Assembly (NCBI GenBank): GCA_029844215.1 | Contig: CM056731.1 | Coordinates: 78,822,992 to 78,886,991 of the forward strand | Length of the DNA stretch: 64,000 nucleotides | DNA from: Przewalskia tangutica | Taxonomy: Eukaryota > Streptophyta > Magnoliopsida > Solanales > Solanaceae | Direction: 5' to 3' | Part shown: positions 12,329-24,442 of the stretch, one piece after another | Layout of the letters: each line of letters starts with the position of its first letter | Numbering within the stretch: the first letter of the stretch is position 1 | Translations under genes and position numbers: made by a program | Notes under the pieces: generated by a model | Databases searched by the model: none | What the model saw: the letters and a program-made list of their open reading frames with translations, nothing else | What the model was told of the DNA's origin: nothing

Positions 12329-13011
12329 AAAGTGGTATCAGAGCAGTTAGTCCTCAGAAAGTGTCTACAGACCGTGTCTAGTAGAGTCTTGATTATCGGT
12401 GTGTTGTGTACTACATCTATAATCAGGAGGCTGCAGGACATTTAGGATTGGTTTCCATTCTTCTCACTCTGAGATCGTGTGATAGAGCTGTGTTGTTAGG
12501 GTCGTCTCTCCCTATCGAGTTATGTTGGTTGCAGCTATGAGAAAGGCAGCAGTGACCCAGGAAGGACTATGTGGATTGCGTATCCAGGTTGGTAATGATT
12601 GTAGTATAGTTGGTATTGTGACATACAACTATACGGAGTTATGTATGAGGGTCAGACGCGTGTTGCCTAGAATGATTTTAGATTACCAGGATTTGGTAAG
12701 GATTAAATAGATACCGGCAAGGTATGAAACATTTAATGATTTCTCGCCAAGGTCTTATGTTTTATTTTGAGATAATTGGGAAATGATGAGTTGTCTGATA
12801 GGGTAGTGAACCCTTAAGAAGTCATGTTAAGGAAGTTAATGGAATGCCATGATAATAGATTAAGCTACGTAGTAGGCTTAATAGAGTTGTATAGATGAGA
12901 TCCGTATGGAGTAAGTAATGGTTGTTGTGATCAAGACAACACGATTATGGTTATGAGAAGTTATTGTACCCGTTTACGGGGGGACTGGTAAGATAGGCTT
13001 GGAGCATGGAT
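12329..13011 (+). other. Z internal region: PBS and non-gag stretch
   Basis: A spacer AAAAG and the exact initiator tRNA-Met primer site TGGTATCAGAGC (12333-12344) follow the LTR. The next ~150 bp are the same leader as in the gag-bearing elements. After about 12500 the sequence departs. A 62-codon frame at 12522-12710 has no similarity to gag or to anything I recognise. No coding region is convincing, so Z looks like a gagless LTR element, interrupted at 13011 by LTR W. Confidence 0.65.
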
Positions 13012-13797
13012 TGTCACAACCCGTTCCCGGGCCCGCGACTGGTGCCTTACCCCGGGCACCCTAGTGATACAACATCAGAGAAAATCAGCGGAAATAAAAT
13101 CAAAGACATGAAACAATAGATTAACATAAGAACAGGCTAACCAAAACGGTTACCTTTCTGTATATAAATTAAAAACTTGAACAGTTAAATCCTTTTTACA
13201 AACCTTACCCACAACAGTACTACAGACCTCTAAGAGTTTTTATACCACTATGACGGGACAGGGCCCCGCCATACCCCCTGAATGTACAAAAGTAAATGAC
13301 CTCAGGGAACCGTACCAAAAGACAAAGCCTCCGAGAAATGGAGCTTTCCCGAATCTGAACAGTGATCCTAGGCGCGGATCGCCAAGCTACGCACCTCAAC
13401 TGCGGCATGAACGCAGCCCGAGAGTCGATCACAACAGTACCAAGTATGTGGCGAAAATCAGTAAATGAAACCATAACGATCTATATAAAGCGGGAGACAT
13501 GTATGATAACCAAACTACGATCCACGATATATAGCGGTCATGTCAAGTCGTGGACTCGCCTCAAAGTCATCACTCAAATATAACTATGGGTCTCACGCCC
13601 ACAACATCAATCATGCGTGGAATACCTTCCTCACCGCCGGCGATCTATGATATAATAACACCAAGGAGTACATGAACACCAGGTCCCACTGTGTCATAAA
13701 ACCATCTGAGGCAAGTAAGGCTAACTACGGATACCAAAGTCGTACTACAATACTAAATAACTATATCACGAAGGCGACCGCGTGGCAAGTGCGATAA
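13012..13797 (-). repeat. LTR W, part 1 (interrupted by E1)
   Basis: Starts TGTCACAACCCG, the plus-strand view of the 3' end of a minus-strand LTR, after a candidate 5-bp target site TGGAT (13007-13011). It follows the usual order of blocks up to the GGCAAGT repeat zone and then meets the E1 LTR. The rest resumes at 27295. Whether W was a solo LTR or a full element cannot be decided here. Confidence 0.7.
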
Positions 13798-16323
13798 CCT
13801 CTACCGAACCGGGCGTGATCGTGCCTTACGGGCACCTAAGTAGACATACATCGAGTAACGTGGAATATAAAAGCAAGACATGAAACAATTATGAAATGAG
13901 AGCAGTTTATCCAAGAAAAGATTGCCTTTCGGCGTATATATACATCAAGTGTGAGCGATTACATCCCAACTTTACAACAGGACTACTGACCTAGGAATGT
14001 AAACAACTATGGCGGAGACGGGGCCCGCCATACCTGAATGTACATAAAGCTACAATGGAAGGGAGATCATACCCAAAAGACAAGCCTCCCGGAGAAACGG
14101 GGCTTTCCCAGCGAACGGTGATCCTAGGAGGCGGGGATCAACAACAGAGTACCTCTACTGCGGCATGAACGCAGCCAGAAGGAGGTCGATCTAACATGTA
14201 CCAAGTATGTGAAATCGTAAAGTACTTAAATGAAATCATATCATTTTAAAACCAATTTCTGAGATATATGCGAAACAACCAATGTAACGCGCATAGTGCC
14301 ACAAAGATAACCAAGAGCAAAATAGATATAACATAATCGGTCTTTTCTAGGCCGCTAATGATCGAAGCAAGGCCATTCGCCCATAGTATCATTATGCGTG
14401 CCTAATCTCGAACTCCGCGATCGCATAGCGCATAGGCCTCGCGAGGTATTCCTCGCATCGGGGTAGCTAACTCGCGGCATCATCCCGGACCCCGAAGTCG
14501 CGTAGTCTATGGACGCATGAGGTATCCTCGCGTCGGCGTAACACACCGGGTGATCAATCACGGAACTCCGCGACTCGCGCATAGGTCACATAGACCCGCA
14601 TGAGGTATTCCTCGCATCGAGGGTGGCAAGTCCTCGGCATCATAACAAGTCAGGGGAGTATGTGATATAATAGCAGTACAACGGGCATATCGTTTAAAAA
14701 CGTAAGCACAACAAGAATAAACCCCTTACACAAACATCACAAGACACTAACACACGTAGCATCATAACATGTTTACTTATCAAACCATCTTACTACACTT
14801 TCCAGAAATCAATACAAGACTTTCATAAACAAATAAGTAAACCGTTCCTTTTATCTTTCTTAAGTCGTTATACCTAACTTCCCATAAAGCTAGTATAACT
14901 CTTAAGCTTTTAAAACCAAGTATTAATTTTCTTTCAAAAATGATTCATAACTCTTTTGAAATACTTCCAAGATTCTTATCATTTAAAACTCAAGTCAAAA
15001 GATATCAAAGTAAAACTCAAGTCAAAAGATATCTATCGTACTATATATATTTCAAAAGTATCATGCTCAAGAGGATAGGAAGAATCACATACCTCCTCGG
15101 CTCAATCCACCTGCCAAGTCGAATATGTCGCGCACAGAGTATCAACCTATATCAGTCAAATACGTCTATCAACGTCTAGACTACTTCGTAGAATATTCTA
15201 AGAAGAAGGTTCTCTATTCTACGGAAAATTGGGCAGCATTTCCCTACCCGTCAAACTACACAAGTCTACTGTAAATACAGTCCTATGTAAGTACAATTCA
15301 ATTCTCTTCTTTTATACCATCCTTCTATATATCTTATACTTAATTCTAAACTACTACAATATGTAATCTCCAATTACAATAGAAGGACAAAGATTATTAC
15401 CTCGATAAGCCCAAAATTATCCAAGATTAAATGTCGATCCTGAACAACGTTTAGCTCCTATTCTGCACGCTCCGATAGCTCCAAGAAACCCTTAGAAGTT
15501 TCTAAACAACTTCTACTTAATACTTCAACCAACAATGAAGATTTTCCTAGGGTTTCGTTTTGTGACTAAAGGAAATAAAGTAGTATTTCCGGGCTTTTAG
15601 TATAGAGGTAACTTGGGAATACTACAAGCGATTTGGACTAAGGTATTTTGGAATAGTAACAATACTTGAAGACAATTTTTCTACCAAGGGGGGGGGGGGT
15701 GTTTCGGCGAAAGCAACTAGAAGGGGGGGAGAGGGAGTTTGGACGAGAGCTTCTCTAAGGGGGGAGGGAGTTTTGAGACTTGGAAAATATTTAAGTGGAT
15801 GAAGAAGTCTTGCACTTAAGGGGGGTATTTATAGAACAATCAAGGGCCAAGATTCAAGCAAGTGGAGGGTGTAGATTTGGTAGCTTGTGTGAGTGGAGTC
15901 TTCCACCAAGTGTCCACCACAACATTGGGACATATGTCCACCACAACTTTGGGACATATGTCCCCCACAACAAAGAGACATGTGGCTAGCCACTAGCACC
16001 CAAAAAACGTCCAACCCTCCTCCACTTGCACCACACAAAAAAAAAATATCTTCCAAGACTTGACTTCTTGACTTGGACACTTGCCCACTTGTTTCGTCCA
16101 ACATGCCACCTAAGGGTGCCACATGTCGCCCTCCTATTGGTCCAAATATTTCATCTCTCGAAAAAATCATTAATTGGTTAAAATATTAAAAACGTAAAAT
16201 TTCCTTCACAAGGTTCAGAATCTTTTCCGTTGGAAGTTCACAATTTCATCCTTAACCTAATTAGGGTTTATATAATTGTACGTACGTCCTCACATACATA
16301 CTCTGGAACTACGGGGTATAACA
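13798..16323 (-). repeat. E1 3' LTR (~2.5 kb)
   Basis: Ends TACGGGGTATAACA, followed by the PPT complement TTCTTCCCTCCTT. It shares its order with 21412-23509 plus 26847-27294. A TATA box is at 15826-15833, preceded on the plus strand by long G runs (15688-15699 and others). The block 14390-14640 is an imperfect ~75-80 bp repeat with GCATGAGGTATTCCTCGCAT motifs, different from the repeat types of X0, E3 and E4. Confidence 0.85.
14390..14640. repeat. Imperfect ~75-80 bp repeats in E1 3' LTR
   Basis: Three to four diverged units carrying GAGGTATTCCTCGCATCG and a following CGGCATCAT or similar. The matching block of the 5' LTR is at 22010-22260, and a related one lies in S3 at about 57710-57960. 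Units differ by many short indels. Confidence 0.7.
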
Positions 16324-16372
16324 TTCTTCCCTCCTTAGAAATATTCGTCCCGAATGTTCCTTCTAGAATCAA

Positions 16373-17014
16373 TTAAATCGGAAACGACAAAGCTTCCCAC
16401 AACTTAAACAGTTTGCAAATGCCACACATGGCCACAATACAACACTTAAGTACATAAGTCAATAAAAACAACAAGTAGGAAAGTGAGTTACCTGGAGGTG
16501 TGGGGAATAAGTGAGGATACTTCTGCCTCATGTCCTCTTCTGCTTCCCACGTCATCTCCTCTCTGTACTCGTTCCGCCATAAGACCTTGACGGAAGCCAC
16601 ATCCTTTGTCCGCAGACGCCTAACCTGACGATCGATTATCGCTATGGGAATCTCCTCATACGACAACCCCTCAGTCACCTGGACATCATCAATCGGGTGC
16701 ACTCTAGATGGATCCCCGATACATCTCCTCAGCATAGAAATATGGAAAACCGGATGCACTGCCTCCAGATCGGACGGCAGATCCAACTCATAGGCAACCT
16801 TGCCTACCCTGCGGACAATCTGATAAGGCCCAATGTACCTTGGGCTGAGCTTCCTCTTCCTCCAAAATCTCATTACACCCTTCATGGGTGACACCTTCAG
16901 GAAAACCCAATCATCAACCTCAAACTCTAGATGTCGACGACGATGATCTGCATACGACTTCTGTCGACTCTGAGCTATCAACAACCGCTCCTGGATAAGC
17001 TTCACCTTATCCAC
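16373..17014 (-). pseudogene. pol: Integrase C-terminus: GPY/F motif and chromodomain
   Basis: A 213-codon open frame holding the end of the pol polyprotein. The GPY/F motif is visible as SPRYIGPYQIVRRVGKVAYE (about residues 55-75), followed by HPVFHISMLRR. The C-terminal part has DRQVRRLRTKDVASVKVLWR and MTWEAEEDM, the usual chromodomain-like tail of plant Tekay/Del elements, which is thought to steer integration to chromatin marks. The frame is separated from the integrase core by a TAG at about 17018-17020, where relatives carry CAG (Gln). A C-to-T change at a methylated CHG site would explain it. Confidence 0.88.
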
Positions 17015-17790
17015 TGCCTGCTATATCAAGTCCAGCCCGACTAACTGCACCTCGCCCACATCGAACCAGCCTATCGGTGACCTACACTTCCTCCCATATA
17101 AGGCCTCATAAGGCGCCATCTGGATACTGGAATGGTAGCTGTTATTATATGCAAACTCTACTAGCGGCAAATGATCCTCCCAGCTACCCCTGAAATCAAT
17201 GACCGCGGGCTCGCAGATATCCTCAGTGTGTGCGGATGATGCGTTACGCACTGTCTGCATGCGAGGATGGAATACGATCTTGAGGCTCACTGCGTCCCTA
17301 ATCCTTCCGGAAAGACCTCCGAAGTTAGCGTAAACCGGGCTCCTGCATGCGATATGATAGAAATAGGGACCCCATGCAGTCTCACGATCTCTCGGATGTA
17401 AAGTCTAGCATAATCCTCAGCCGAAAAAGTCGTCCTGACGGGAAGAAAGTGGGCTGATTTCGTCAGCCTGTCGACGATCACCCAGATAGAATCATGCTTT
17501 CTCTGAGTGCGAGGTAACCCTGTGATAAAGTCCATGTTGATCACCTCCCACTTCCAGGTCGGGATCTCTATCGTCTGCAATAATCCACCAGGCCTCTGGT
17601 GCTCCACCTTTACCTGCGACAACACGGGCGAGCAACAAACTCGCAATGTCCTCTTGAGGCCATCCCACCAATACAGATCCGAGGTCATGGTACATCTTTG
17701 TCGACCCGGATGGATAGAGTAACGCGCTGTGTGCTTCCCTAGAACTCGCCGAAGTCCTCGCAATATCGGAAGACACAACGCCCTCAAACC
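17015..17790 (-). pseudogene. pol: Integrase core of E1 (decayed)
   Basis: Integrase inserts the cDNA into the genome. The region reads HTARYSIHPG and the VKVEHQRPGGLLQ block in the N-terminal zinc-binding part. It then reads INMDFITGLPRT (first catalytic Asp) and VDRLTKSAHFLPV. The second catalytic motif, normally SDRG, is SHAG here, so the Asp is lost. A frame break near 17287 scrambles the region of the catalytic Glu. The downstream part (17021-17290) resumes with VIDFRGSWEDHLPLVEFAYN and MAPYEALYGRKCRSPIGW. The Cys pair of the zinc finger is also disturbed. Domain identity is clear; this copy should be inactive. Confidence 0.88.
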
Positions 17791-17949
17791 TTAGCACCCG
17801 TGGTGCTACCTCTAATGGACCCTTCGCCTCACGAAGGGCCGTATCACGTCGAGTGTCAAAATCGGATCCTCAGCTGTTGCCTCTTCACCTCTCCGACGAT
17901 GGAAGACTCGGCAACCTCTCGAACCGAACCCCATCGCTATCGTAACCAA

Positions 17950-18480
17950 TCACCGGACTCCAGGCTCGCATTGGTGATGTAACTCGCGGACCATGCCCCT
18001 CCTCTGCACATCTGATAGACTCCCCATCGACCTACGACTAAGGGCATCTGCCACAACATTGGCCTTCCCTGGGTGGTACAGGATATCGACATCATAATCC
18101 TTGAGTAACTCTAACCACCGTATCTGCCGTAAGTTCAGCTCCCTCTGGCTGAAGATATACTGGAGGCTCTTGTGGTATGTGTAAATATCCACATGAACTC
18201 CATACAAATAGTGCCTCCATTCTTCAAGGCGTGAATCACCGCTGCCAACTACAAATCATGGGTGGGGTAATTCTTCTCATGCTTCTTGAGCTGCCGAGAT
18301 GCGTATGCTATAACCTTGCCCTGCTGCATCAACACACATCCAAGCCCGATGCCTGACACATCACAATACACGACATAGCCATCTAGACCCTCAGGAAGAG
18401 TAAGAACTGGGGCGGTCGTCAATCTCTCTTTCAGTAACCGGAAGCCCTCCTCACAAGCATCCGTCTACTGAAACTTAGCT
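17950..18480 (-). pseudogene. pol: RNase H domain of E1 (decayed)
   Basis: RNase H removes the RNA template during reverse transcription. Visible parts include VVYCDVSGIGLGCVLMQ and VIAYASRQLKKHEKNYPTHD, followed by a TAG stop and a small deletion. After the deletion come SLQYIFSQRELNLRQIRWLE and YHPGKANVVADALSRRS. The usual FTDHKSL motif reads YTYHKSL, so a catalytic Asp is replaced by Tyr. It lies between RT and integrase as expected for gypsy elements. Confidence 0.85.
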
Positions 18481-19135
18481 GCCTTCTGAGTCAGCTTAGT
18501 CGAAGGTGCCGAAATAGAAGCAAACTTCTCCACGAACCTCCGATAGTAACCTGCAAGGCCCAGAAAGTTGCGCACCTGGCCGGATAGTAGGTCTAGGCCA
18601 ACTCTCGCGCCTCGATCTTGGCGTATCCACTCGAATATCGTCGGCCCACAATGTGCGAGAAAAGCCACGAAGCCACCAAAACTCATATTTGGAAAACTTG
18701 GCATAGCTGGCAGTCTGGAGAACTCTCAGTACAGTCCTCAAATGCTCTGCATGCTCCTGCTCTGAGCGGGAATAAACCAAGATGTCATCAATGAATACTA
18801 TCACAAACGTATCCAAAAATGGCTTGAACACTCGGTTCATCAAATCCATAAATACCGCCGGAGAATTGGTCAAACCGAAAGACATAACCCTGAACTCATA
18901 GTGCGTCTGCAGATGCGGAATGCGATCTAGGGACATCCGCCTCTCTAACTCGCACCTGATGATAGCCCGATCGCAGATCAATCTTGGAGAAACATCTCGC
19001 ACCCTGCAACTGGTCGAACAAATCATCAATCCTGGGAAGGGGGTATCTGTTCTTAATAGTCACCTTGTTCAGCTGCCTGTAATCAACACACGCATGCGCG
19101 GCGTCCCGTCTTCTTCTTCACGAACAATCGGTGCT
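18481..19135 (-). pseudogene. pol: Reverse transcriptase of E1 (decayed)
   Basis: RT copies the element RNA to DNA. DYRQLNKVTIKNRYPLPRID and FSKIDLRSGYHQ can be read at about 18990-19085. TNSPAVFMDLMNRVFKP follows, then the active-site segment FVIVFIDDILVYSRS near 18765-18812, which includes FIDD at 18783-18794. The connection region VRNFLGLAGYYRRFVEKF (18465-18704) is in another frame. Several indels and stops interrupt the domain. The N-terminal part next to the protease (about 19135-19220) is damaged and partly missing. Confidence 0.9.
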
Positions 19136-19217
19136 CCCGGGGAGAAACACTAGGCGATGAAGCCGCTTCTCCACAAATCTCTCGGTGGTCCTTCACTCTC
19201 TCAACTCGGCGGTGCCA

Positions 19218-19796
19218 TTACGTATGGCGGAATGGATATAGCCGAGTGTCCGCAAAGACATCGATACAAAACTCTATCTCTCTCGGGAGGATACGGAAGG
19301 TCGTGCGGAAACACATCCGGAACTCTCGACTATTGGGCCGATGAAAATCTGGTATCGCAGCCTCAGTATCAAATACCCAAATGAGATGGTAGATATACCC
19401 CTTCTGCACCATCTTCCTAGCCTTGAGGTAAGAAATAAAACTACCCCTCGGCGACACAGTGTTCCCCTCCCACTCAATAACCGGCTCCCCAGGAAACTGG
19501 AACTGTACCAACCTCGCCCTGCAGTCCACAATGGCGTAGCAAGAAGCTAGCCAATCCATACCCATGATCACATCGAAATCAGTCATATCCAACTCTATCA
19601 AGTCGGCTAGGGTCTGACGACTGCATATAGTCACCGGACAAGCCCTATATACTCGCTCAGCTACCACCGAATCACCCACTAGCGTAGCTACCTCAAATGG
19701 GTCTATGGACTCAGGCTCTACCCCTATCCTACTAGCAATAAGGGGAGATATATAGGACAAGGTAGAACCCGGATCTATCAAGGCATACACGTCACA
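19218..19796 (-). pseudogene. pol: Aspartic protease of E1
   Basis: A 190-codon open frame starting just after the gag linker. ALIDPGSTLSYISP near the start is the catalytic D-x-G motif in the DPGST form common in plant gypsy elements. FDVIMGMDWLASCYAIVDCR is the conserved second half. The protease would cut the gag-pol polyprotein. The frame ends with IEFCIDVFADTR followed by a break, where relatives continue with IPPYRMAP into RT. Confidence 0.9.
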
Positions 19797-21207
19797 ACAT
19801 GAAACTCATAAAGTACATGTGACGACATCCGGTGACGCCTCCTGGTCCTGTCGGCTGGACAAGGCATAAATGCGGTTCTGAGGACCGCTAGAGCTAGGAC
19901 CCCTGCCACGACCTCTGCCGCGACCTGCTGGTCCCTGAGCACCCTGCCCTCCGGGGAGAGTAACCGTAGGTGAAGAAGACCCGGCAAAAGACCCTGTAGG
20001 CTGACCCCTACCATCTGCGCTGCCTCTGGTCGGACAGTCTCTCACATAGTGACCCTGCTGGCCGCAAGTGTAGCAAACTCACGAAGTAGTACCACAACTC
20101 CCGTGATGGAATCTACCACACCGGACACACTGAGAGGACCTCGATCGGTTAGCACCCCTGCTACCTTGGAAGTCCGAAGCCCTGGGGCCCTGATCTGCCC
20201 CCGAATACCCTAGCTATCCTGAAGACGGTGTAGGAGTGCTCTAAGATGGCTGTGGTGCAAATCTAGTCTGCTGCTGAGATAGTCCACCCCGAGAGCTACC
20301 AAAAGATCCGGCCGTCTTGGCCTTCTTCTGCTGATATCGGTCAACCCGTCGGCCTCTACGCTCCTCGCACCCAAGTGCATGAGCCTGAATGCGGGCAATG
20401 TCCATGCCCGGCTGAAGATCCACACCTGAGCAAGACTCTGCCAAGTAGTCATCCAGTCCCGTGACGTAGCGGTGTACTCTATCCTCCATATCTGCCACTA
20501 ACGCAGAGACATATCGAGCCAACGAGTCGAACTCCACGTTGTACTCCCGAACTGTACGTCCTCCATGTCTCAGCATCAGAAACCTGTCGGCCCGTGCTCT
20601 CCTTATCTGCGGAGGCAAGAAGTGGTTGAGAAAAGCCTCCGAGAACTCGTCCCATACCGCTGGAAGTGCATGCTCTCCCCGGGACAGCTCCCACGAATCA
20701 AACCAATCGACTGGAGTATCACGCAGCCGATGTGAACCTAAGACCACTGAATCGGTCTCCGAAGCCCTGATCACTCTCATGATCCGCTGTAGCTGTCGGA
20801 TGAACTCCTGCGGATCATCCTCAGGCCTCGACCCGTAGAACTCTGGAGGGCTACAACTCAGAAAATCCCGTAGTCTCAAGCTGTCCTATCTGGGATGAAC
20901 CACGGGTGCTACTGGAAGCCGCTTGCTCGGCTATCTCATGTCGGCCTGATCACGGCTGGCTGTAATCGGGCCATCTCCCTGTAACCCATCTCCTCTGCTC
21001 CAGGCTGTGGGACGGGAGGCGCAGGTACTGTGGTCTCAGTGGCCACTGCTGCGGCTCTAAACTCTGCTGGGGCCGGCGGCGTCGTAGAACTCGCCGTCTG
21101 AGGTATCGCCTCGGGTAAAGTATGGGCTCGCCTCGTGACCCTCGGTGTCCTACTAGCGGCTCCTCGGCTGCCTTGCCATACGGGCGGGTTGCCTTGCGTG
21201 GAGGCAT
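19797..21207 (-). pseudogene. gag: gag of E1 (stops and frameshift)
   Basis: Begins MPPRKATRP at 21205-21207, then shifts frame near 21150 into the Ala/Pro-rich stretch ending GAEEMGYREMARLQP. The conserved gag domain (20241-20879) reads RLRDFLSCSPPEFYG, EDDPQEFIRQLQRIMRV, DWFDSWELSRGE, REYNVEFDSLARYV and ALGCEERRGRR. TAG stops at 20241 and about 20215 and a TGA at 20079-20081 interrupt the linker. The CCHC zinc knuckle is intact at 20034-20075 (CYTCGQQGHYVRDC), preceded by a variant knuckle CVRCGRFHHGSC. An Arg/Gly-rich linker leads into the protease in an originally continuous frame. Confidence 0.9.
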
Positions 21208-21411
21208 AACTGGTACAGAAAAGAAATACGTTAGAGGGGTCCAACTTATAACACAGCTCTAAGGCACGATCTCAAAGTGAGAAGAATGGAAACCAATCCT
21301 AAATATCCTATAGCCTCCTGATTATTGGTGTGGTGCACAACACACCGATAATCAAGACTCTACTAGATCGATGCGTAGATACTTTTAGGATTAATCGCTC
21401 GATACCACTTT
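21208..21411 (-). other. E1 leader and primer-binding site
   Basis: The leader between the 5' LTR and gag. The primer site TGGTATCGAGCG lies at 21396-21407 (complement), four bases from the LTR. The leader shares most of its sequence with those of the gag-only elements, consistent with a common packaging region. Confidence 0.8.
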
Positions 21412-24177
21412 TGTCACGACCGAACCGGGCGTGGATCGTGCCTTACCCGGGCACCTAAGTAGACATACATCAGAGTAACCAGCGGAATATAAAAGCAAGA
21501 CATGAAACAATTATGAAATGAGAACAGTTTATCCAAGAAAAGATTGCCTTTCGGCATGTATATATACATCAAGTGTGAACAGTTACATCCCAACTTTACA
21601 ACAGGACTACAGACCTCTAGGAATGTAAACAACTATGGCGGGACAGGGCCCCGCCATACCCTGAATGTACATAAAGCTACAATGGAAGGGAGATCATACC
21701 CAAAAGACAAGCCTCCGGAGAAACGGGGCTTTCCCAGCGAGCGGTGATCCTAGGAGCGGGGATCAACAACAGAGTACCTCTACTGCGGCGTAAGCGGCCC
21801 GAAGGAGTCGATCTGACAGTACCAAGTATGTGAAATTGTAAAGTACTTGAAATCATATCATTTTAAAACCAATTTCTGGATATATGCGAAACAACCAATG
21901 TAACCGCACATAGTGCCACAGCATAACCAAGAGCAAAATAGATATAACATAACTGGTCTTTTCTAGGCCGCTAATGATCGAAGCAAGGCCATTCGCCCAT
22001 AGTATCATTATGCGTGCCTAATCCTGGAACTCCTGCAGTCCGCATAGGCCACATAGGCCCGCATATGGTATTCCTCGCATCGGGGGTAGCTAACCCGCGG
22101 CATCATCCTGGACCCCCGAAGTACGCATAGTCCTATGGACCGCATGAGGTATTCCTCGCATCGGCGTAACACCTGCGGGTGATCAATCCTGGAACTCCAT
22201 TGCTCGCGCCAGGTCACATGGACCCGCATGAGGTATTCCTCGCATCGAGGGTGGCAAGTCCTCGGCATCATAACAAGTCAGGGGGGTATGTGATATAATA
22301 GCAGTACAACGGGCTTATCATTTAACAACGTAAGCACAACAAGAATAACCCCCTTACACAAACATCACAAGACACTAACACACGTAGCATCATAACATGT
22401 TTACTTATCAAACCATCTTACTACACTTTCCAGAAATCAATACAAGACTTTCATAAACAAATAAGTAAACCGTTCCTTTTATCTTTCTTAAGTCGTTATA
22501 CCTAACTTCCCATAAAGCTAGTATAACTCTTAATCTTTTAAAACCAAGTATTACTTTTCTTTCAAAAATGATTCATAACTCTTTTGAAATACTTCCAAGA
22601 TTCTTATCATTTAAAACTCAAGTCAAAAGACATCAAAGTAAAACCAAGTTTAGTTAACACATGTACGTCTACCGTACTATATATATTTCAAAAGTATCAT
22701 GCTCAAGAGGATAGGAAGAATCACATACCTCCTCAGCTCAATCTACCTGCCAAGTCGAATATGTCACACGCAGAGTATCAACCTATATCAGTCAAATACG
22801 TCTATCAACGTCTAGAATACTTCGTAGAATATTCTAAGCAGAAGGTTCTCTATTCTACGGAAAATTGGGCAGCATTTTCCTACCCGTCAAACTACACAAG
22901 TCTACTGTAAATACAGTCCTATGTAAGTACAATTCAATTCTCTTCTTTTATACCATCCTTCTATATATCTTATACTTAATTCTAAACTACTACAATATGT
23001 AATCTCCAATTACAATAGAAGGACAAAGATTATTACCTCGATAAACCCAAAATTATCCAAGATTAAATGTCGATCCTGAACAACGTTTAGCTCATATTCT
23101 GCACGCTCCGATAGCTCCAAGAAACCCTTAGAAGTTTCTAAACAACTTCTACTTAATACTTCAACCAACTATGAAGATTTTCCTAGGGTTTCGTTTTGTG
23201 ACTAAAGGAAATAAAGTAGTATTTCCGGGCTTTTAGTATAGAGGTAACTTGGGAATACTACAAGGGATTTGGACTAAGGTATTTTGGAATAGTAACAATA
23301 CTTGAAGACAATTTTTCTACCAAGAGGGGGGGGTGTTTCGGCGAAAGCAACTAGAAGGGGGGGAGAGGGAGTTTGGACGAGAGTTTCTCTAAGGGGGGAG
23401 GGAGTTTTGAGACTTGGAAAATATTTAAGTGGATGAAGAAGTCTTGCACTTAAGGGGGGTATTTATAGAACAATCAAGGGCCAAGATTCAAGCAAGTGGA
23501 GGGTGTAGATGTCACGACCCGAACCCGGGCCCGTGACTGGTGCCTTACCCCGGGCACCCTAGTGATACATCATCAGAGAAAATCAGCGGAAATAAAAAAA
23601 ACATGAACATGAATTAAGAGACATGATAAATAAACAGGCCAACCAAAGCGATTGCCTTGGTATATATACATAAATACGAACGGTTATCCTTTTTACGGAC
23701 TACGCCACAGCGATACATGGACCTCAGAAGTGACAACAACTATGACGGGACAGGGCCCCGCCATACCCCTGAATGTACAAGAACCTACAGACTCAGGGTA
23801 ACATACCAAAGATAAGCCTCCGACGGAACGGAGCTTCCCAACACGCTGAATGTGATCCTATAAGCGGGGATCGACAGTCGATGTACCTTTACCTGCGGCA
23901 TGAATCGGCCGAAGGAGGTCGATCTAACAGTACCAAGTATGTGAAATCGTAAAATCAGTAAATGAAATCATAATAGTCTATATAAAGCGGGAGACATGTA
24001 TGATAACCAAACTACGATTCACAACATAAAGCGATCATGTCACGTCGAGGACTCACGCCTCAAAGTCATCCTCATGCGTGGAACTCCTTCGCCGCCGTGA
24101 TCTAGGTACCAATCATGTGATACGTATAACAGGTCTCGGCCCATCTTATGGACCCAATATAGAAAAGTGTGGAATAC

Positions 24178-24442
24178 ATTCCCGGTTCATCCCATGAACC
24201 GGTAGTCGAGTGAAATACGTTCCCGGATGAACCGGTCATCAAGTGAAATACATTCCCGGATGAACCGGTAATCAAGTGAAATACATTCCCGGATGAACCG
24301 GTAATCAAGTGAAATACATTCCCGGATGAACCGGTAATCAAGTGAAATACATTCCCGGATGAACCGGTAGTCGAGTGAAATACATTCCCGGATGAACCGG
24401 TAGTCGAGTGAAATACATTCCCGGATGAACCGGTAGTCGAGT
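24178..24442. repeat. 33-bp minisatellite in S1
   Basis: About seven units with a strict 33-bp step (e.g. CCCGGATGAACCGG at 24255 and 24288). They follow one longer first unit that keeps the hairpin GGTTCATCCCATGAACC. The shorter unit looks like the longer one with one hairpin arm removed. Open frames of 60-115 codons on the minus strand come from the repeat period being divisible by three. Confidence 0.92.

Noticed and set aside
12333..12344. TGGTATCAGAGC as part of a tRNA gene.
   Set aside because: It is only the 12-base primer-binding site next to the LTR end; no cloverleaf surrounds it.
12522..12710. A 62-codon frame in Z as a possible new gag.
   Set aside because: Too short, without CCHC or gag motifs; described only as an unknown stretch.
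22584..22910. 108-codon frame in the E1 5' LTR.
   Set aside because: The equivalent in the E1 3' LTR (from 14940) is interrupted; AT-rich LTR sequence, no protein similarity.
24178..24442. Regular 33-bp repeats that could suggest a CRISPR array or a repetitive protein (11-residue repeats).
   Set aside because: Units are directly adjacent with no spacers, there are no cas genes, and the DNA is plant retrotransposon LTR. The 60-115 codon frames result from a period divisible by three and are open in several frames.
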